A DNA stretch of 64,000 nucleotides from NCBI GenBank assembly GCA_964632305.1, contig CAZWBR010000005.1:1-64000 (forward strand), in the 5' to 3' direction. Numbering within the stretch: the first letter of the stretch is position 1; each line of letters begins with the position of its first letter. The stretch comes from CAZWBR01 sp964632305 (lineage in GTDB: Bacteria; Bacteroidota; Bacteroidia; Bacteroidales; Prolixibacteraceae). Both the position numbers and the translations under genes were made by a program. A model generated the notes under the pieces. That model was not told the DNA's origin, made no database searches, and saw only the letters and a list, made by a program, of their open reading frames with translations. This document shows positions 24,988-32,741 of this stretch, in pieces.

Positions 24988-26145
24988 TTAAAACTTATTG
25001 AGAATGTCAACAACCTTTTTTACTTCATTATTGGTCATTAGCGGACTCATAGGTAAACTCAATACTTCTTCGTGTATTTGTTCTGTTATCGGGAAACTCC
25101 ATTTATTCCATTTGTTATAAGCCAATTGCTGATGAGGTGGAATAGGGTAATGGATAAGTGTTTGAATTCCTTTGTCCGTTAAATACTGTTGCAATTCATT
25201 ACGAAGCTTGGTGCGAATGATGAAGATATGCCAAACGTGAGAGAGTGTTGAATTTTGAATCATAAGTCTTGAACTATCAAGAGGCAGGATGATTTCTGGA
25301 TGTTTAATATTGTCGCAATAGTATTTTGCAATTTCATTGCGATGTTTGTTATCTGCATCTAATCTTGGCAGTTTAGTTCGTAAGATGGCTGCTTGTATCT
25401 CATCTAAACGGGAATTAAGTCCCTGGTAATCGTTCACATATTTCTTATTTGAACCATAGTTGGCCAATGCCCGAATGACACGAGCCAATTCATCATCATT
25501 CGTAGTTACCGCTCCACCATCACCTAAACAACCTATATTCTTTCCCGGATAAAAACTATGCCCTGCTGCATGACCAAGCGATCCTGTTCTCCTTTGATAT
25601 TGTTCACTGTTAAATCCTCCTTGTATGGATTTAGCGGGCTCATAACAACCAGCAGCTTGTGCATTATCTTCAAACAATTTTAAACTGTATTTATTTGCCA
25701 AGCGTTGTATTTCAGGATGCATGGCACATTGTCCATATAGATGAACAATCATGATCCCTTTTGTCCGTTCGGTTATTTTTTCTTCTATTTTAAAGGGATC
25801 AATATTATAGGTATTCATATCAGGTTCTACTAATACCGGAACCAAACGGTTATCTGTAATTGCGAGTATTGATGCAATATAAGTATTAGCCGGAACGATA
25901 ATTTCGTCCCCTTCATTTAATACTCCCAATTCAATATAGGCTTTAAGAATCAGGCGTAAAGCATCCAGACCATTGGCAACTCCAATGCAATGTCTGGTGC
26001 CAATATAACTGGCGTATTCCTGTTCAAAGGCTTTTACTTCACTGCCCAATAAGTACCAGCCGGAATCCAATACCCTTTTGATGGATTGGGAAAGTTCTGG
26101 TTCAAAGCTATCGTTGATAGCTTTAAGGTCGAGAAATTTTATCAT
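24988..26145 (-). CDS. FdtB/QdtB-like dTDP-3-keto sugar aminotransferase (DegT/DnrJ/EryC1)
   Basis: This PLP-dependent aminotransferase of 385 residues has the family motifs GVANGLDALRLILKAY, GDEIIVPANTYIASILAI, LFEDNAQAAG and GHSFYPGKNIGCLGDGGAVTTND, in which the Lys would form the Schiff base. The SFYPGKN form and LNSRLDEIQAAILR are characteristic of FdtB/QdtB, which aminate C3 of dTDP-3-keto-6-deoxyhexoses. That fits the two FdtA-like isomerases a few genes upstream. It would produce dTDP-Fuc3N or dTDP-Qui3N for acylation by the GNAT protein upstream of it. Confidence 0.9.
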   Translation of the reverse strand: MIKFLDLKAINDSFEPELSQSIKRVLDSGWYLLGSEVKAFEQEYASYIGTRHCIGVANGLDALRLILKAYIELGVLNEGDEIIVPANTYIASILAITDNRLVPVLVEPDMNTYNIDPFKIEEKITERTKGIMIVHLYGQCAMHPEIQRLANKYSLKLFEDNAQAAGCYEPAKSIQGGFNSEQYQRRTGSLGHAAGHSFYPGKNIGCLGDGGAVTTNDDELARVIRALANYGSNKKYVNDYQGLNSRLDEIQAAILRTKLPRLDADNKHRNEIAKYYCDNIKHPEIILPLDSSRLMIQNSTLSHVWHIFIIRTKLRNELQQYLTDKGIQTLIHYPIPPHQQLAYNKWNKWSFPITEQIHEEVLSLPMSPLMTNNEVKKVVDILNKF

Positions 26146-26157
26146 AGCTATTTGTTT

Positions 26158-26706
26158 TCAGAATTGGAAACTTTTTTTTAATTCTTCATAATCATCATTC
26201 TTAATATCTAAGAATGAAAGAACACTGGCTTTTGCTTTTTCCCAATTAGTTGACTGAATTAAATAATAATTGTTCAATTCATCTTCATTGTAACACAGCG
26301 GCATTTTTAATGAATGATATTGAATTACCCGTCGGTTATCTTTCCTTACATCAAACAGTAATATGGGGTTTTTCAGATTTGAAAAACCAAAATCGGAAAT
26401 TACCAGATCACTTAAAATTGGAAGATTTTTGTTTTCACATTTATTAAATAACCAACTGCCGATAGTAAAGGATACACTATTTATTTTGTATAGACGATAT
26501 AATCCCCGCTTTATTCCATTTTCAATGATTATAAAGTAGAATTCTTTTTTTTCAGATTCTCTGATTTTGTATTCTCTAATCCAATTAAGCTGATCTTCAA
26601 TTTTTGCAGATGTTACATTTAGATATCGATTGAGTCTTTCGTTATTCCTTAATTCTAAAATAAATGCAGCATCATCATTTTCAATTAATCGAATCGTATA
26701 TTTCAT
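26158..26706 (-). CDS. GNAT-family acyltransferase
   Basis: From the ATG at 26706 the protein has 182 residues and starts MKYTIRLIENDDAAFILELRNNERLNRYLN, the opening of RimJ/RimL/WecD-like GNAT enzymes. DQLNWIREYKIRESEKKEFYFIIIENG and a later VRKDNRRVIQYHSLKM segment follow. The longer in-frame reading would run into the SDR gene and is not likely. It sits between SDR/ACP/KASIII genes and the aminotransferase. I infer that it N-acylates the 3-amino sugar, perhaps with an acyl group carried by the dedicated ACP. The typical acetyl-CoA loop is poorly conserved, which could fit an unusual donor. Confidence 0.75.
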   Translation of the reverse strand: MKYTIRLIENDDAAFILELRNNERLNRYLNVTSAKIEDQLNWIREYKIRESEKKEFYFIIIENGIKRGLYRLYKINSVSFTIGSWLFNKCENKNLPILSDLVISDFGFSNLKNPILLFDVRKDNRRVIQYHSLKMPLCYNEDELNNYYLIQSTNWEKAKASVLSFLDIKNDDYEELKKSFQF

Positions 26707-26716
26707 TCTTTGGTTT

Positions 26717-27469
26717 TTATTGAGCAGAATATCCGCCATCAATAATATATTCACTGCCTGTAATCCATTTCGAATGGTCGGAAAGCAAGAAAACAATTAA
26801 GGACGCAATATCTTCGGGCTTCCCTAGCCCCAGAGGATGTTGAGCAGTGATAATATTTTTTGCTTCTTCTGGAAGTATTTCAAACGATTTCTTGACCATT
26901 TCTGTTTCTACAATTCCAGGCAAAACACAATTACATCTAATTTTTTTGGGCGCAAGTTCGAGTGCCATTGCTTTGGCCCCTGCTAATAACGCGGATTTAC
27001 TGGAACAATATACTATTTTCCCTGGAGTACCAATTCTTCCCATTATTGAACTTATAAAAACAAAGGAGGTCCCATTTGTATCAAACATATTCTTTTGAGA
27101 AAGAATTCTGGCGATTTCGTAACCTGAAAATACGTTTGTTTCGAATACTTCTTTAAATAGTTTAGGCGTTGAAGCTTTAAAAGGAAGTGTTTTCTCAATC
27201 CCGGCACTATGTACAAAACCACTAATTGCGCCATGGTTTTTAACTGATGAACGAATTAGCTCATCTATTTTTGAGTAATCAGTAACATCTGCCGAATAAT
27301 ACTCATGACCATGACCTTGTAAGGAATTTAATGTTTCTTTCAATCTATTAATATCCCTCCCGATAAGTATTAATGATGCTCCGAGCGATGCCGCAAGCTT
27401 AGATACTTCTTTCCCAATACCAGATGAGGCTCCGGTTACTAAAATGCGTTTGTTGCTTAAGCTAATCAT
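26717..27469 (-). CDS. SDR oxidoreductase, FabG-like
   Basis: From the ATG at 27469, 250 residues read as a classical SDR: KRILVTGASSGIGKEVSKLA (NADP site TGxxxGIG), the NxxG-like VHSAG, SSIMGRIG catalytic Ser, YCSSKSALLAGAKAMA (YxxSK) and a C-terminal HPLGLGKPEDIASLIVFLLSDHSKWITGSEYIIDGGY end that is typical of 3-oxoacyl-ACP reductases. Its start overlaps the ACP stop by 8 nt (ATGATTAG), so the two are coupled. It probably reduces a 3-oxoacyl chain on the dedicated ACP. A sugar-ketone substrate is the alternative. Confidence 0.85.
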   Translation of the reverse strand: MISLSNKRILVTGASSGIGKEVSKLAASLGASLILIGRDINRLKETLNSLQGHGHEYYSADVTDYSKIDELIRSSVKNHGAISGFVHSAGIEKTLPFKASTPKLFKEVFETNVFSGYEIARILSQKNMFDTNGTSFVFISSIMGRIGTPGKIVYCSSKSALLAGAKAMALELAPKKIRCNCVLPGIVETEMVKKSFEILPEEAKNIITAQHPLGLGKPEDIASLIVFLLSDHSKWITGSEYIIDGGYSAQ

Positions 27470-27701
27470 CTTCAAATTTATCGGCACCGATTAAGTCTAT
27501 AACCGAATTAAAATCAGTTAAGCCCTTTATTTGTTGAGCGGTTAATTTTACTCTGAAATTCTCATCTGCAAATGCGATCATTGATAATACAGCTAATGAA
27601 TCATATCCTTCTACTGATTTTAAAGATGATTCCAACGTCAATCCGTTGTTTTCGAATTCGCAGTATTCAGCAAGTTGATTTACAAATTCATTCTTTCTCA
27701 T
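27462..27701 (-). CDS. Acyl carrier protein
   Basis: This is a 79-residue acidic helical protein with GYDSLAVLSMIAFADENF, in which the DSL serine (about residue 35) is the phosphopantetheine attachment site. It is longer in helix 1 and less acidic than housekeeping AcpP and is encoded in the polysaccharide locus next to a KASIII and an SDR. It is therefore probably dedicated to one acyl group of the surface glycan. It is separated by 15 nt from the KASIII gene. Confidence 0.9.
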   Translation of the reverse strand: MRKNEFVNQLAEYCEFENNGLTLESSLKSVEGYDSLAVLSMIAFADENFRVKLTAQQIKGLTDFNSVIDLIGADKFEDD

Positions 27702-27716
27702 TTTATTTATTTTATA

Positions 27717-28715
27717 TTAAACTTCGACAATTGTAGCCCCCCACGAATATCCAACGCCAAATCCACACAATAATACTTTATTACCCTTTCGAATATATCC
27801 ATTATTAAGTGATTCAGCTAATGCAATTGGTATTGTAGAGGAGACAGTGTTCCCTGTTTCTAACATATTGGAATAAAACTTCTCTTTTGGAATTGCAATT
27901 CTTTTTCGCAAATATTCGATCATATATTTATTCGCCTGGTGAAAAATTACATAGTCGATCTGGTCCATCGAAAGATTGTTTTTGGCCAAACATTTTTCGA
28001 CAACAAGAGGAACTGACTCTATTGTAAAGTTAAAGATTTCAGGTCCATTCATGAATAAATTATTCGCGGTATAAATATCGTTGGCCTCAGTGGTCTTTTC
28101 TTGTGCATTAGGTTCAAATTCATTGCGAAAGCAACCATTAGGTACAATTAAATTATTCTGTCCTCTACCATCTGTTCCTAATTCAAAATTGAAAATATGT
28201 TCAGAATCTGAACTTTCAATGATTGTTGCAGTCGCAGCATCACCAAATATAGTCTTATTAGCCAGATCCTTGGGATGTATATGTTTTGAATAGGTTTCAG
28301 CAGTAATTAGCATTACTGTTTTTGCAACAGCTGAACTAATAAATGATTTTGCCATTGCGAGTCCGTATACAAATCCTGAGCATCCAAGATTATAATCAAA
28401 TGCACCTATATCGGTTCTAAGTCCTAATCTTTCTTGTAATACACAAGCTGTGGTCGGTAAAAAATAGTCAGGACTTTGGGTACATAATATGAGCAAGTCA
28501 ATTTTATCCCGATCATAATCAATTAGCACATTTTCAGCTGCTTGATATGCTAGATCTCCAGCAGTCTCCTTTTTGCCTGCGATATGTCGTCTTCTGATTC
28601 CAATCTTATTCTCAATTTTCTCAGGTTCCCATCGACCAAATTCACTGGCTAACTGTTCGTTTGTTAATACATTTTCAGGTAAATATTTCGCTATTTTATA
28701 AATTAGTGCCCCCAT
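27717..28715 (-). CDS. 3-oxoacyl-ACP synthase III (FabH-like)
   Basis: This thiolase-fold condensing enzyme of 332 residues keeps the full KASIII triad. The Cys is in FDYNLGCSGFVYGLAMAKSF near residue 110, the His in VIFHQANKYMIEYLRKR near 250, and the Asn in LETGNTVSSTIPIAL near 282. KASIII enzymes condense an acyl-CoA with malonyl-ACP. Because it sits with its own ACP, an SDR reductase and a GNAT gene in a sugar locus, I infer that it makes a short 3-oxoacyl-ACP that becomes a hydroxyacyl decoration on an amino sugar. It overlaps the FdtA-like gene by one base. Confidence 0.9.
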   Translation of the reverse strand: MGALIYKIAKYLPENVLTNEQLASEFGRWEPEKIENKIGIRRRHIAGKKETAGDLAYQAAENVLIDYDRDKIDLLILCTQSPDYFLPTTACVLQERLGLRTDIGAFDYNLGCSGFVYGLAMAKSFISSAVAKTVMLITAETYSKHIHPKDLANKTIFGDAATATIIESSDSEHIFNFELGTDGRGQNNLIVPNGCFRNEFEPNAQEKTTEANDIYTANNLFMNGPEIFNFTIESVPLVVEKCLAKNNLSMDQIDYVIFHQANKYMIEYLRKRIAIPKEKFYSNMLETGNTVSSTIPIALAESLNNGYIRKGNKVLLCGFGVGYSWGATIVEV

Positions 28716-29134
28716 TATTTTCTTGAATTATATGTGATAAATTCTGGATATTCTCTAATATAATCACTCTCATCATACTTCTGAGAGGTCAGTACCAAGC
28801 ATATTGCACCTGATGAAAAACCTTTTTCGGCGGCCCATATTCCGGGAGGAATGTGCAATCCATAATAAGGGCGGTTTAATGTAACGGTACGTTTATTAAC
28901 GCCGTCGTCCATTTCAATTTCAAAACTTCCACTAGCCGCAATTAAAAACTGGTGACAATCTTTATGCGCATGTGCTCCACGATCTTCTCCTCCCGGAATA
29001 TCATAAATGTAAAATACACGTTTAATATTGAACGGGATACTAATTTTATTTGAAACGGGTGTGATATTTCCTGCCCGATTATTTATCCGAGGTAATTCAA
29101 TTATTGAACAGTCATATACAGATGTCTTTTTCAT
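28715..29134 (-). CDS. FdtA-like dTDP-4-keto-6-deoxyglucose 3,4-ketoisomerase (copy b)
   Basis: This WxcM-like cupin of 139 residues carries FYIYDIPGGEDRGAHAHKDCHQFLIAASGSFEIEMDDG, with the HAH pair that contains the catalytic histidines in FdtA/QdtA, then NRPYYGLHIPPGIWAAEKGFSSGAICLVLTS. FdtA and QdtA shift the keto group from C4 to C3 of dTDP-4-keto-6-deoxyglucose. The axial or equatorial C4 outcome (Fuc3N or Qui3N series) cannot be told from sequence here. It overlaps copy a by 4 nt (ATGA). Confidence 0.9.
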   Translation of the reverse strand: MKKTSVYDCSIIELPRINNRAGNITPVSNKISIPFNIKRVFYIYDIPGGEDRGAHAHKDCHQFLIAASGSFEIEMDDGVNKRTVTLNRPYYGLHIPPGIWAAEKGFSSGAICLVLTSQKYDESDYIREYPEFITYNSRK

Positions 29135-29541
29135 AAACCTTTAAGTTTTAAGAAATCGGAATATTCACGAATATAATCATCTTCGGAAAATGGAGTTGAG
29201 CTAAGTACCATTGCCAATGAATTTGTAGAGAAATTAAGCATTTCACGCCATAATCCGGCAGGCAAATATAAACCATAATAAGAGCGGTTTAATGAATACG
29301 TTTTCTTTTCTTTCCCATCATCAACCAACACATCAAAACTTCCGGAGAGGGCTACAATGAGCTCCTGTTGTTCTTTAAAGGCATGACCGCCACGAACCTG
29401 CCCTCCGGGGACATCATAAATCCAATAGGTTCGTTCAATTTTAAAGGGGATATGTCTTTCCTCCTCAATAAACGAAAGATTACCTCGTGGATCTTCAATT
29501 TTCGGAAGGTTGATTATTTTTGCATCTATGATTGTTCTCAT
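29131..29541 (-). CDS. FdtA/WxcM-like cupin (copy a), HAH replaced by HAF
   Basis: This 136-residue paralogue of the next gene has the same layout: RTYWIYDVPGGQVRGGHAFKEQQELIVALSGSFDVLVDDG and NRSYYGLYLPAGLWREMLNFSTNSLAMVLSS. The second histidine of the HAH motif is Phe. In FdtA-type enzymes both histidines take part in proton transfer, so this copy may be a non-catalytic partner, act on another substrate, or give a different stereochemical outcome. It is the first gene of this sub-operon, after a 314-nt gap. Confidence 0.85.
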   Translation of the reverse strand: MRTIIDAKIINLPKIEDPRGNLSFIEEERHIPFKIERTYWIYDVPGGQVRGGHAFKEQQELIVALSGSFDVLVDDGKEKKTYSLNRSYYGLYLPAGLWREMLNFSTNSLAMVLSSTPFSEDDYIREYSDFLKLKGL

Positions 29542-29855
29542 GAAATATTTAGGGTTATTTAGAACCGTTAAATGGCTGATTTCTAATGATTATTTTTTTG
29601 GTACAAACATTTCTAATTTGCTTGTTATACAGCTCCGCCTTCTCAGTCACATTTTGCACTGACTGTTTAGGTTGCTCCATGGCCATTCCATACTAAAATG
29701 CGGAAGACGGCTGGCCAATTTTATTGGCGGCGCAAAAATGGAAAAAAATCCACTATAAACGGTAATGTATGATGTTAAATTGCCCATAATTTGTGATTGG
29801 TTGATCTATTCCGTTAATCTATCGAGTGTTTCTCTTTTCCCTTGTTAATTGTTAT
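29542..29855. other. 314-nt intergenic region with a short shared repeat
   Basis: No gene is seen. At 29629-29651 lies a 23-nt segment (core AGCTCCGCCTTCTCAGTCAC) that recurs with two differences at 52676-52698. A promoter for the FdtA-to-WcaF operon could lie at its right-hand end, but no clear Bacteroidota TAnnTTTG box was identified. Confidence 0.5.
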
Positions 29856-30485
29856 TTACAATTGAATGTATTTATCGTCAGAATAGCACGATCCGTCTTT
29901 GCGGCGGAAGAAGAGCCAGAGGGCCGGGAGGCGCTGGAGCTGCGGTGGTGTGAGCGTGAAACGGTAGCTGCTGGCGCTACGTTCTATCCCGGTCGCGGTA
30001 AGATGGCCGTCCCACGGATCAGAAGTGAGGACCAGGCAGAGCTCGTCGTCGGGCCGTTCTGCTTTAGTGAAACACTTGGGGTCCCAACTTACGAGCACCT
30101 CATCGGGCCGATCGGGCTGCCTTTCGGCTTGCAGTCGTTTGGGCAGCGGTAAGGAGCCGCAGGAAAAATGGATCAGGCTTTCGTCTGTGATCACTCCCTT
30201 TGCATCAAAAGCCGGCAGGTTGGCGCTCATAAAGAGGTTGTAACCGGTGAGCGGCGGCCTGGCTGAAAGTTTCCAAATGGGATCCACAAACCCAGCTTTC
30301 ATCTGCCTGTAAAACAAGTTGGTGATGCTGAAACGCTTCCGTGATTCCTTCTGTTTATCGCTCCAATTTTCTGCCGATCGTTTGGCGGGAGTGGTGCGGA
30401 CAATCATCCCGTCGGTCGAATTCACAAAAACCAGGTTGCCCAGTTTTCCGTGTAGCTGAACACCAATACCATTTGTTCGTGCCAT
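29856..30485 (-). CDS. DUF6266 family protein
   Basis: The 209-residue protein opens with MARTNGIGVQLHGKLGNLVFVNSTDGMIVRTTPAKRS and then has SDKQKESRKRFSITNLFYRQMKAGFVDPIW and PPLTGYNLFMSANLPAF. This matches the DUF6266 family of Bacteroidota, which is short, has no signal peptide and has no assigned function. The second half is beta-rich (SWDPKCFTKAERPDDELCLVL and FTLTPPQLQRLPALWLFF). The GC content is higher than in the operon to its left. It is isolated by repeat-filled gaps on both sides inside the polysaccharide locus, and its connection to the glycan is unclear. Confidence 0.75.
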   Translation of the reverse strand: MARTNGIGVQLHGKLGNLVFVNSTDGMIVRTTPAKRSAENWSDKQKESRKRFSITNLFYRQMKAGFVDPIWKLSARPPLTGYNLFMSANLPAFDAKGVITDESLIHFSCGSLPLPKRLQAERQPDRPDEVLVSWDPKCFTKAERPDDELCLVLTSDPWDGHLTATGIERSASSYRFTLTPPQLQRLPALWLFFRRKDGSCYSDDKYIQL

Positions 30486-30526
30486 GTCTGTTTTAGGTTA
30501 TAGTTTAATCCATACTTATTCCATCT

Positions 30527-30600
30527 TTTGTCCAAGGTTTTTGCAAGGTAGCTTGCAGAAACCTTGGACAAACCTTGGAGGAACCCTGGACAAGGTCCGT
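30527..30600. repeat. Word array, 11-nt period (copy 3)
   Basis: AGAAACCTTGG ACAAACCTTGG AGGAACCCTGG ACAAGG runs with an exact 11-nt period from 30557. TTTGTCCAAGG to its left is in inverted sense. The words AGGAACCTTGG are related to those in the arrays at 171-247 and 55245-55320. Confidence 0.7.
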
Positions 30601-30612
30601 CTCAAGACCTTT

Positions 30613-30740
30613 GTGGGTTAATGCGTTTGTTAGTTAATACGTTTATGGGTTAATACGTTTATGGGTTAATACGTTTATGAGTTAATACGTTTATGGGTTA
30701 ATACGTTTATGGGTTAATACGTTTATGGGTTAATACGTTT
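30613..30740. repeat. Octamer/16-nt tandem array (GGTTAATACGTTTATG)
   Basis: Eight consecutive 16-nt units of the type ATGGGTTAATACGTTT make 128 nt. Each unit is two octamers (GGTTAATA and CGTTTATG). The units are almost identical, so this member looks more recently expanded than the others. Confidence 0.9.
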
Positions 30741-30804
30741 GACTTCCATCTTTCGTCTAATGTCTTTTGTCTTGCTTCTTGATCTCTGCTCCCAGATATT
30801 TTCC

Positions 30805-30910
30805 CAGACTAGATGTATCGTCCCTATGGGACTCCCGTCTGTGGTTGGCGCTTCGGCCACTGGGTTAAAACCCGGCGCTACACAATATGCCGTCCCTACG
30901 GGACTTTATG
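30805..30910. repeat. REP-like block with GTCCCTACGGGAC palindromes
   Basis: Two imperfect copies of TATCGTCCCTATGGGACTCC / TATGCCGTCCCTACGGGACTT enclose a segment with GGTTAAAACCCGGCGCTACA. The GTCCCTACGGGAC element is self-complementary. I recognise this as the kind of dispersed palindromic repeat seen in many Bacteroidota genomes. No transposase is attached. Confidence 0.55.
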
Positions 30911-30995
30911 GTAATCGCAAATCTTCAGCGCGAGTGGGGCGCAGCCTTATTCGGGTTAATTCGGCATAATTAGCTACGCTGATCTTCGATTCGGG

Positions 30996-32156
30996 TTAAT
31001 TAGTGCTCCCCTTGGGGGAGCCGGAGGGGGCCTCCCATTGCTCTTTAATCGATCCCATAAATTCTTTCGCGAAGACATAACCGACTCCGGCAATGGCGCC
31101 AAGAAACGTCCAGATCATCAGGATCATTGGCCGTTTTGGTTTTGATTTCTCCGTAGGAACCGTTACCGGTTCAATAATCGTAAAGACCGGGGTCTCCTCC
31201 TTGAGCTGAATTTTGACCTGTTCGAGCTGTTTGGCCAGTTCCGAATAGACACTGTAGGCGAGATTAAATTCCCCGGTCAGCCGTTCCTCCTCGGTTTTGG
31301 CCATTGCCAGGGAGACGTTTTTATTCCGGTCGCGAAAAGAAGCCAACTGTTCCTGCGCCTTCAGGTAGTTTGTTCTGGCTTCGGCATAGCGTTCCTGCAC
31401 GAAATCGTGGGTGCTCTGCGCCTTTTCAATCTTAAATTCAGTGATATATTTTTGCAATAAATCCTGGGCCCGCTGTGCCAGATCTGCTGCAACTACTGGT
31501 TCCGGCATACTGGAGCTCAGGGAGACGTAGCCATCCTTGTCATTGACTGTCAGTCCGATTAATGTGGCAAGCCGTTTCTTTACCCGGGCCTGCTTCAGTG
31601 TCATTTGGACCGGTGATCCTGTTTTAACCGGATGAATTACGCTTTTCGGTTGGCCCTTTATTGCTCCGATAATGACTCCCGGTAGTCCAATGGTATATTT
31701 CATTACTACCCCGATAGCTGAGCTTTTTTGATGTTCGGTAAAATAGTCGTATAAAGTGATTGAATCGTTTATCGTTTCAAATTTAAACTTTGAATTCATC
31801 AACTCCAGTTGAAACGGGATACTGTTGACGATCTGCGGGTAGAGCTTCGGTGAGAGATCGGATCCGGTAACGGTACCCAGGTTTATCCCGGCCATCGCGG
31901 CCAGACCGGAGAGGCCGCCCAGCTTCGATTGAGCCCCGGCGGTCTGCGGCACCATCACCGTTGAGGCCGTGTACTGCTTTGGGGAAGTCAGCGCTACTAC
32001 CAGACCGATTACCGCGAAGATCACAGTGGTCCGGATTACGATTTTACGGTGGTCCCAGAGGGTGCGGGCCAGGGCGAGCAAATCTATCTCATCGTCTGCC
32101 ACGACAGTAGGCTGCTTGGGAGTATTAGTATAAGGGGCAGAGGGTTGTTCAAGCAT
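30996..32156 (-). CDS. wzz: Wzz-type polysaccharide chain length determinant
   Basis: From the ATG at 32156 the protein has 386 residues. It has a cytoplasmic start, a membrane segment near 40-62 (VIRTTVIFAVIGLVVAL), then PKQYTASTVMVPQ, a long periplasmic coiled-coil stretch (AEARTNYLKAQEQLASFRDRNKNV), a proline-rich PTEKSKPKRPMILM and a second membrane segment. This is the polysaccharide copolymerase layout. No Wzc-type tyrosine kinase domain follows. The upstream 99 nt in frame are non-coding and contain a 9-nt word array. It is clearly paralogous to 49286-50395 over its whole length. Confidence 0.9.
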   Translation of the reverse strand: MLEQPSAPYTNTPKQPTVVADDEIDLLALARTLWDHRKIVIRTTVIFAVIGLVVALTSPKQYTASTVMVPQTAGAQSKLGGLSGLAAMAGINLGTVTGSDLSPKLYPQIVNSIPFQLELMNSKFKFETINDSITLYDYFTEHQKSSAIGVVMKYTIGLPGVIIGAIKGQPKSVIHPVKTGSPVQMTLKQARVKKRLATLIGLTVNDKDGYVSLSSSMPEPVVAADLAQRAQDLLQKYITEFKIEKAQSTHDFVQERYAEARTNYLKAQEQLASFRDRNKNVSLAMAKTEEERLTGEFNLAYSVYSELAKQLEQVKIQLKEETPVFTIIEPVTVPTEKSKPKRPMILMIWTFLGAIAGVGYVFAKEFMGSIKEQWEAPSGSPKGSTN

Positions 32157-32171
32157 AATAAAAAGTTTTTT

Positions 32172-32228
32172 GAAAGGGTGAAAACGGAGAAAGGGTGATG
32201 GGGCGAATCTGTGAAACGGAGAAAGGAA
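32172..32228. repeat. Word array, 9-nt period, left arm around S23 gene
   Basis: GAAAGGGTG AAAACGGAG AAAGGGTGA and CGGAGAAAGG words recur about every 9 nt between the start codon of wzz and the stop of the S23 gene at 32278. The complementary CCCTTTC/TTCTCC words are on the other side at 32742-32777. Confidence 0.65.
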
Positions 32229-32277
32229 AAACTGGAGATGCCCTGATGCATTCAATATGCTTTAATTCGTGAAAAAT

Positions 32278-32655
32278 CTATTTTAGAGACCATTTTTCAG
32301 GAGAATTAATCATTATGACTAATTGCGAAAGGATATGGTTGTATTTACCATACAATGATTGGTGAATTTCCTTATCAAAATAACAACAATCAAAACTAAA
32401 ATCGAGCCAAAACTGAGTTTCAGCAGCTTCTGCATCTGCATCAGAGAGTTTACTTATAAAGGATTTTGGATACCTTCGTTTTCTGAATGCTTCAGCAATA
32501 TTGGCACACACCGAGCGAGAACTTCTTCTCATTTGATCGGTCAGGGAATACTTTTCTTCTTTCGGAAAATTCATGGTAATCAGATGAATATCTTTTGCAC
32601 TCTGGTAGGCAAGTTGATAAACATTCAACTCTTTATGTGATTGGATAAAATCCAT
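32278..32655 (-). CDS. Four helix bundle protein (S23 family)
   Basis: This 125-residue helical protein has SHKELNVYQLAYQSAKDIHLITMNFPKEEKYSLTDQMRRSSRSVCANIAEAFRKRRYPKSFISKLSDADAEAAETQFWLDFS, the family pattern of the S23 group. It belongs to a different subgroup from the copies at 10991 and 35328 (AEAFRKRRYPKSFISKL rather than EGHERSSDKEFIRFL). It is inserted between the wza-like and wzz genes and is flanked by 9-nt word arrays in inverted orientation. Its function is unknown. Confidence 0.88.
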   Translation of the reverse strand: MDFIQSHKELNVYQLAYQSAKDIHLITMNFPKEEKYSLTDQMRRSSRSVCANIAEAFRKRRYPKSFISKLSDADAEAAETQFWLDFSFDCCYFDKEIHQSLYGKYNHILSQLVIMINSPEKWSLK

Positions 32656-32741
32656 ACTTTTTTCAAAATAGAGATTATTTAAATCCTTTACTTTTTAGAA
32701 GATTGCAATTTTCCAAGCAGAAGAGATGGAAATGAAAGCGA

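Larger units (their letters stand above)
30486..30995. other. 510-nt intergenic region with several repeat families
   Basis: No gene is supported. From left to right it holds an 11-nt-period array (30557-30600), an octamer array (30613-30740), a TCTTTnGTCTTnTG word patch (about 30741-30790), a REP-like block (30805-30910) and AATTCGGGTTAATT words running into the stop codon of the wzz gene (30940-31005). This is the densest mixture of array types in the window. Confidence 0.7.

Noticed and set aside
29856..30485. DUF6266 protein as a surface layer or glycan-binding protein
   Set aside because: There is no signal peptide and no known function, so a role cannot be assigned.
30613..30740. Possible CRISPR array
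   Set aside because: The units are contiguous 16-nt tandem repeats without unique spacers, and no cas genes are present.
30739..30969. 76-codon plus-strand frame with a hydrophobic start
   Set aside because: It spans word repeats and the GTCCCTACGGGAC palindromes and has no coding signal.
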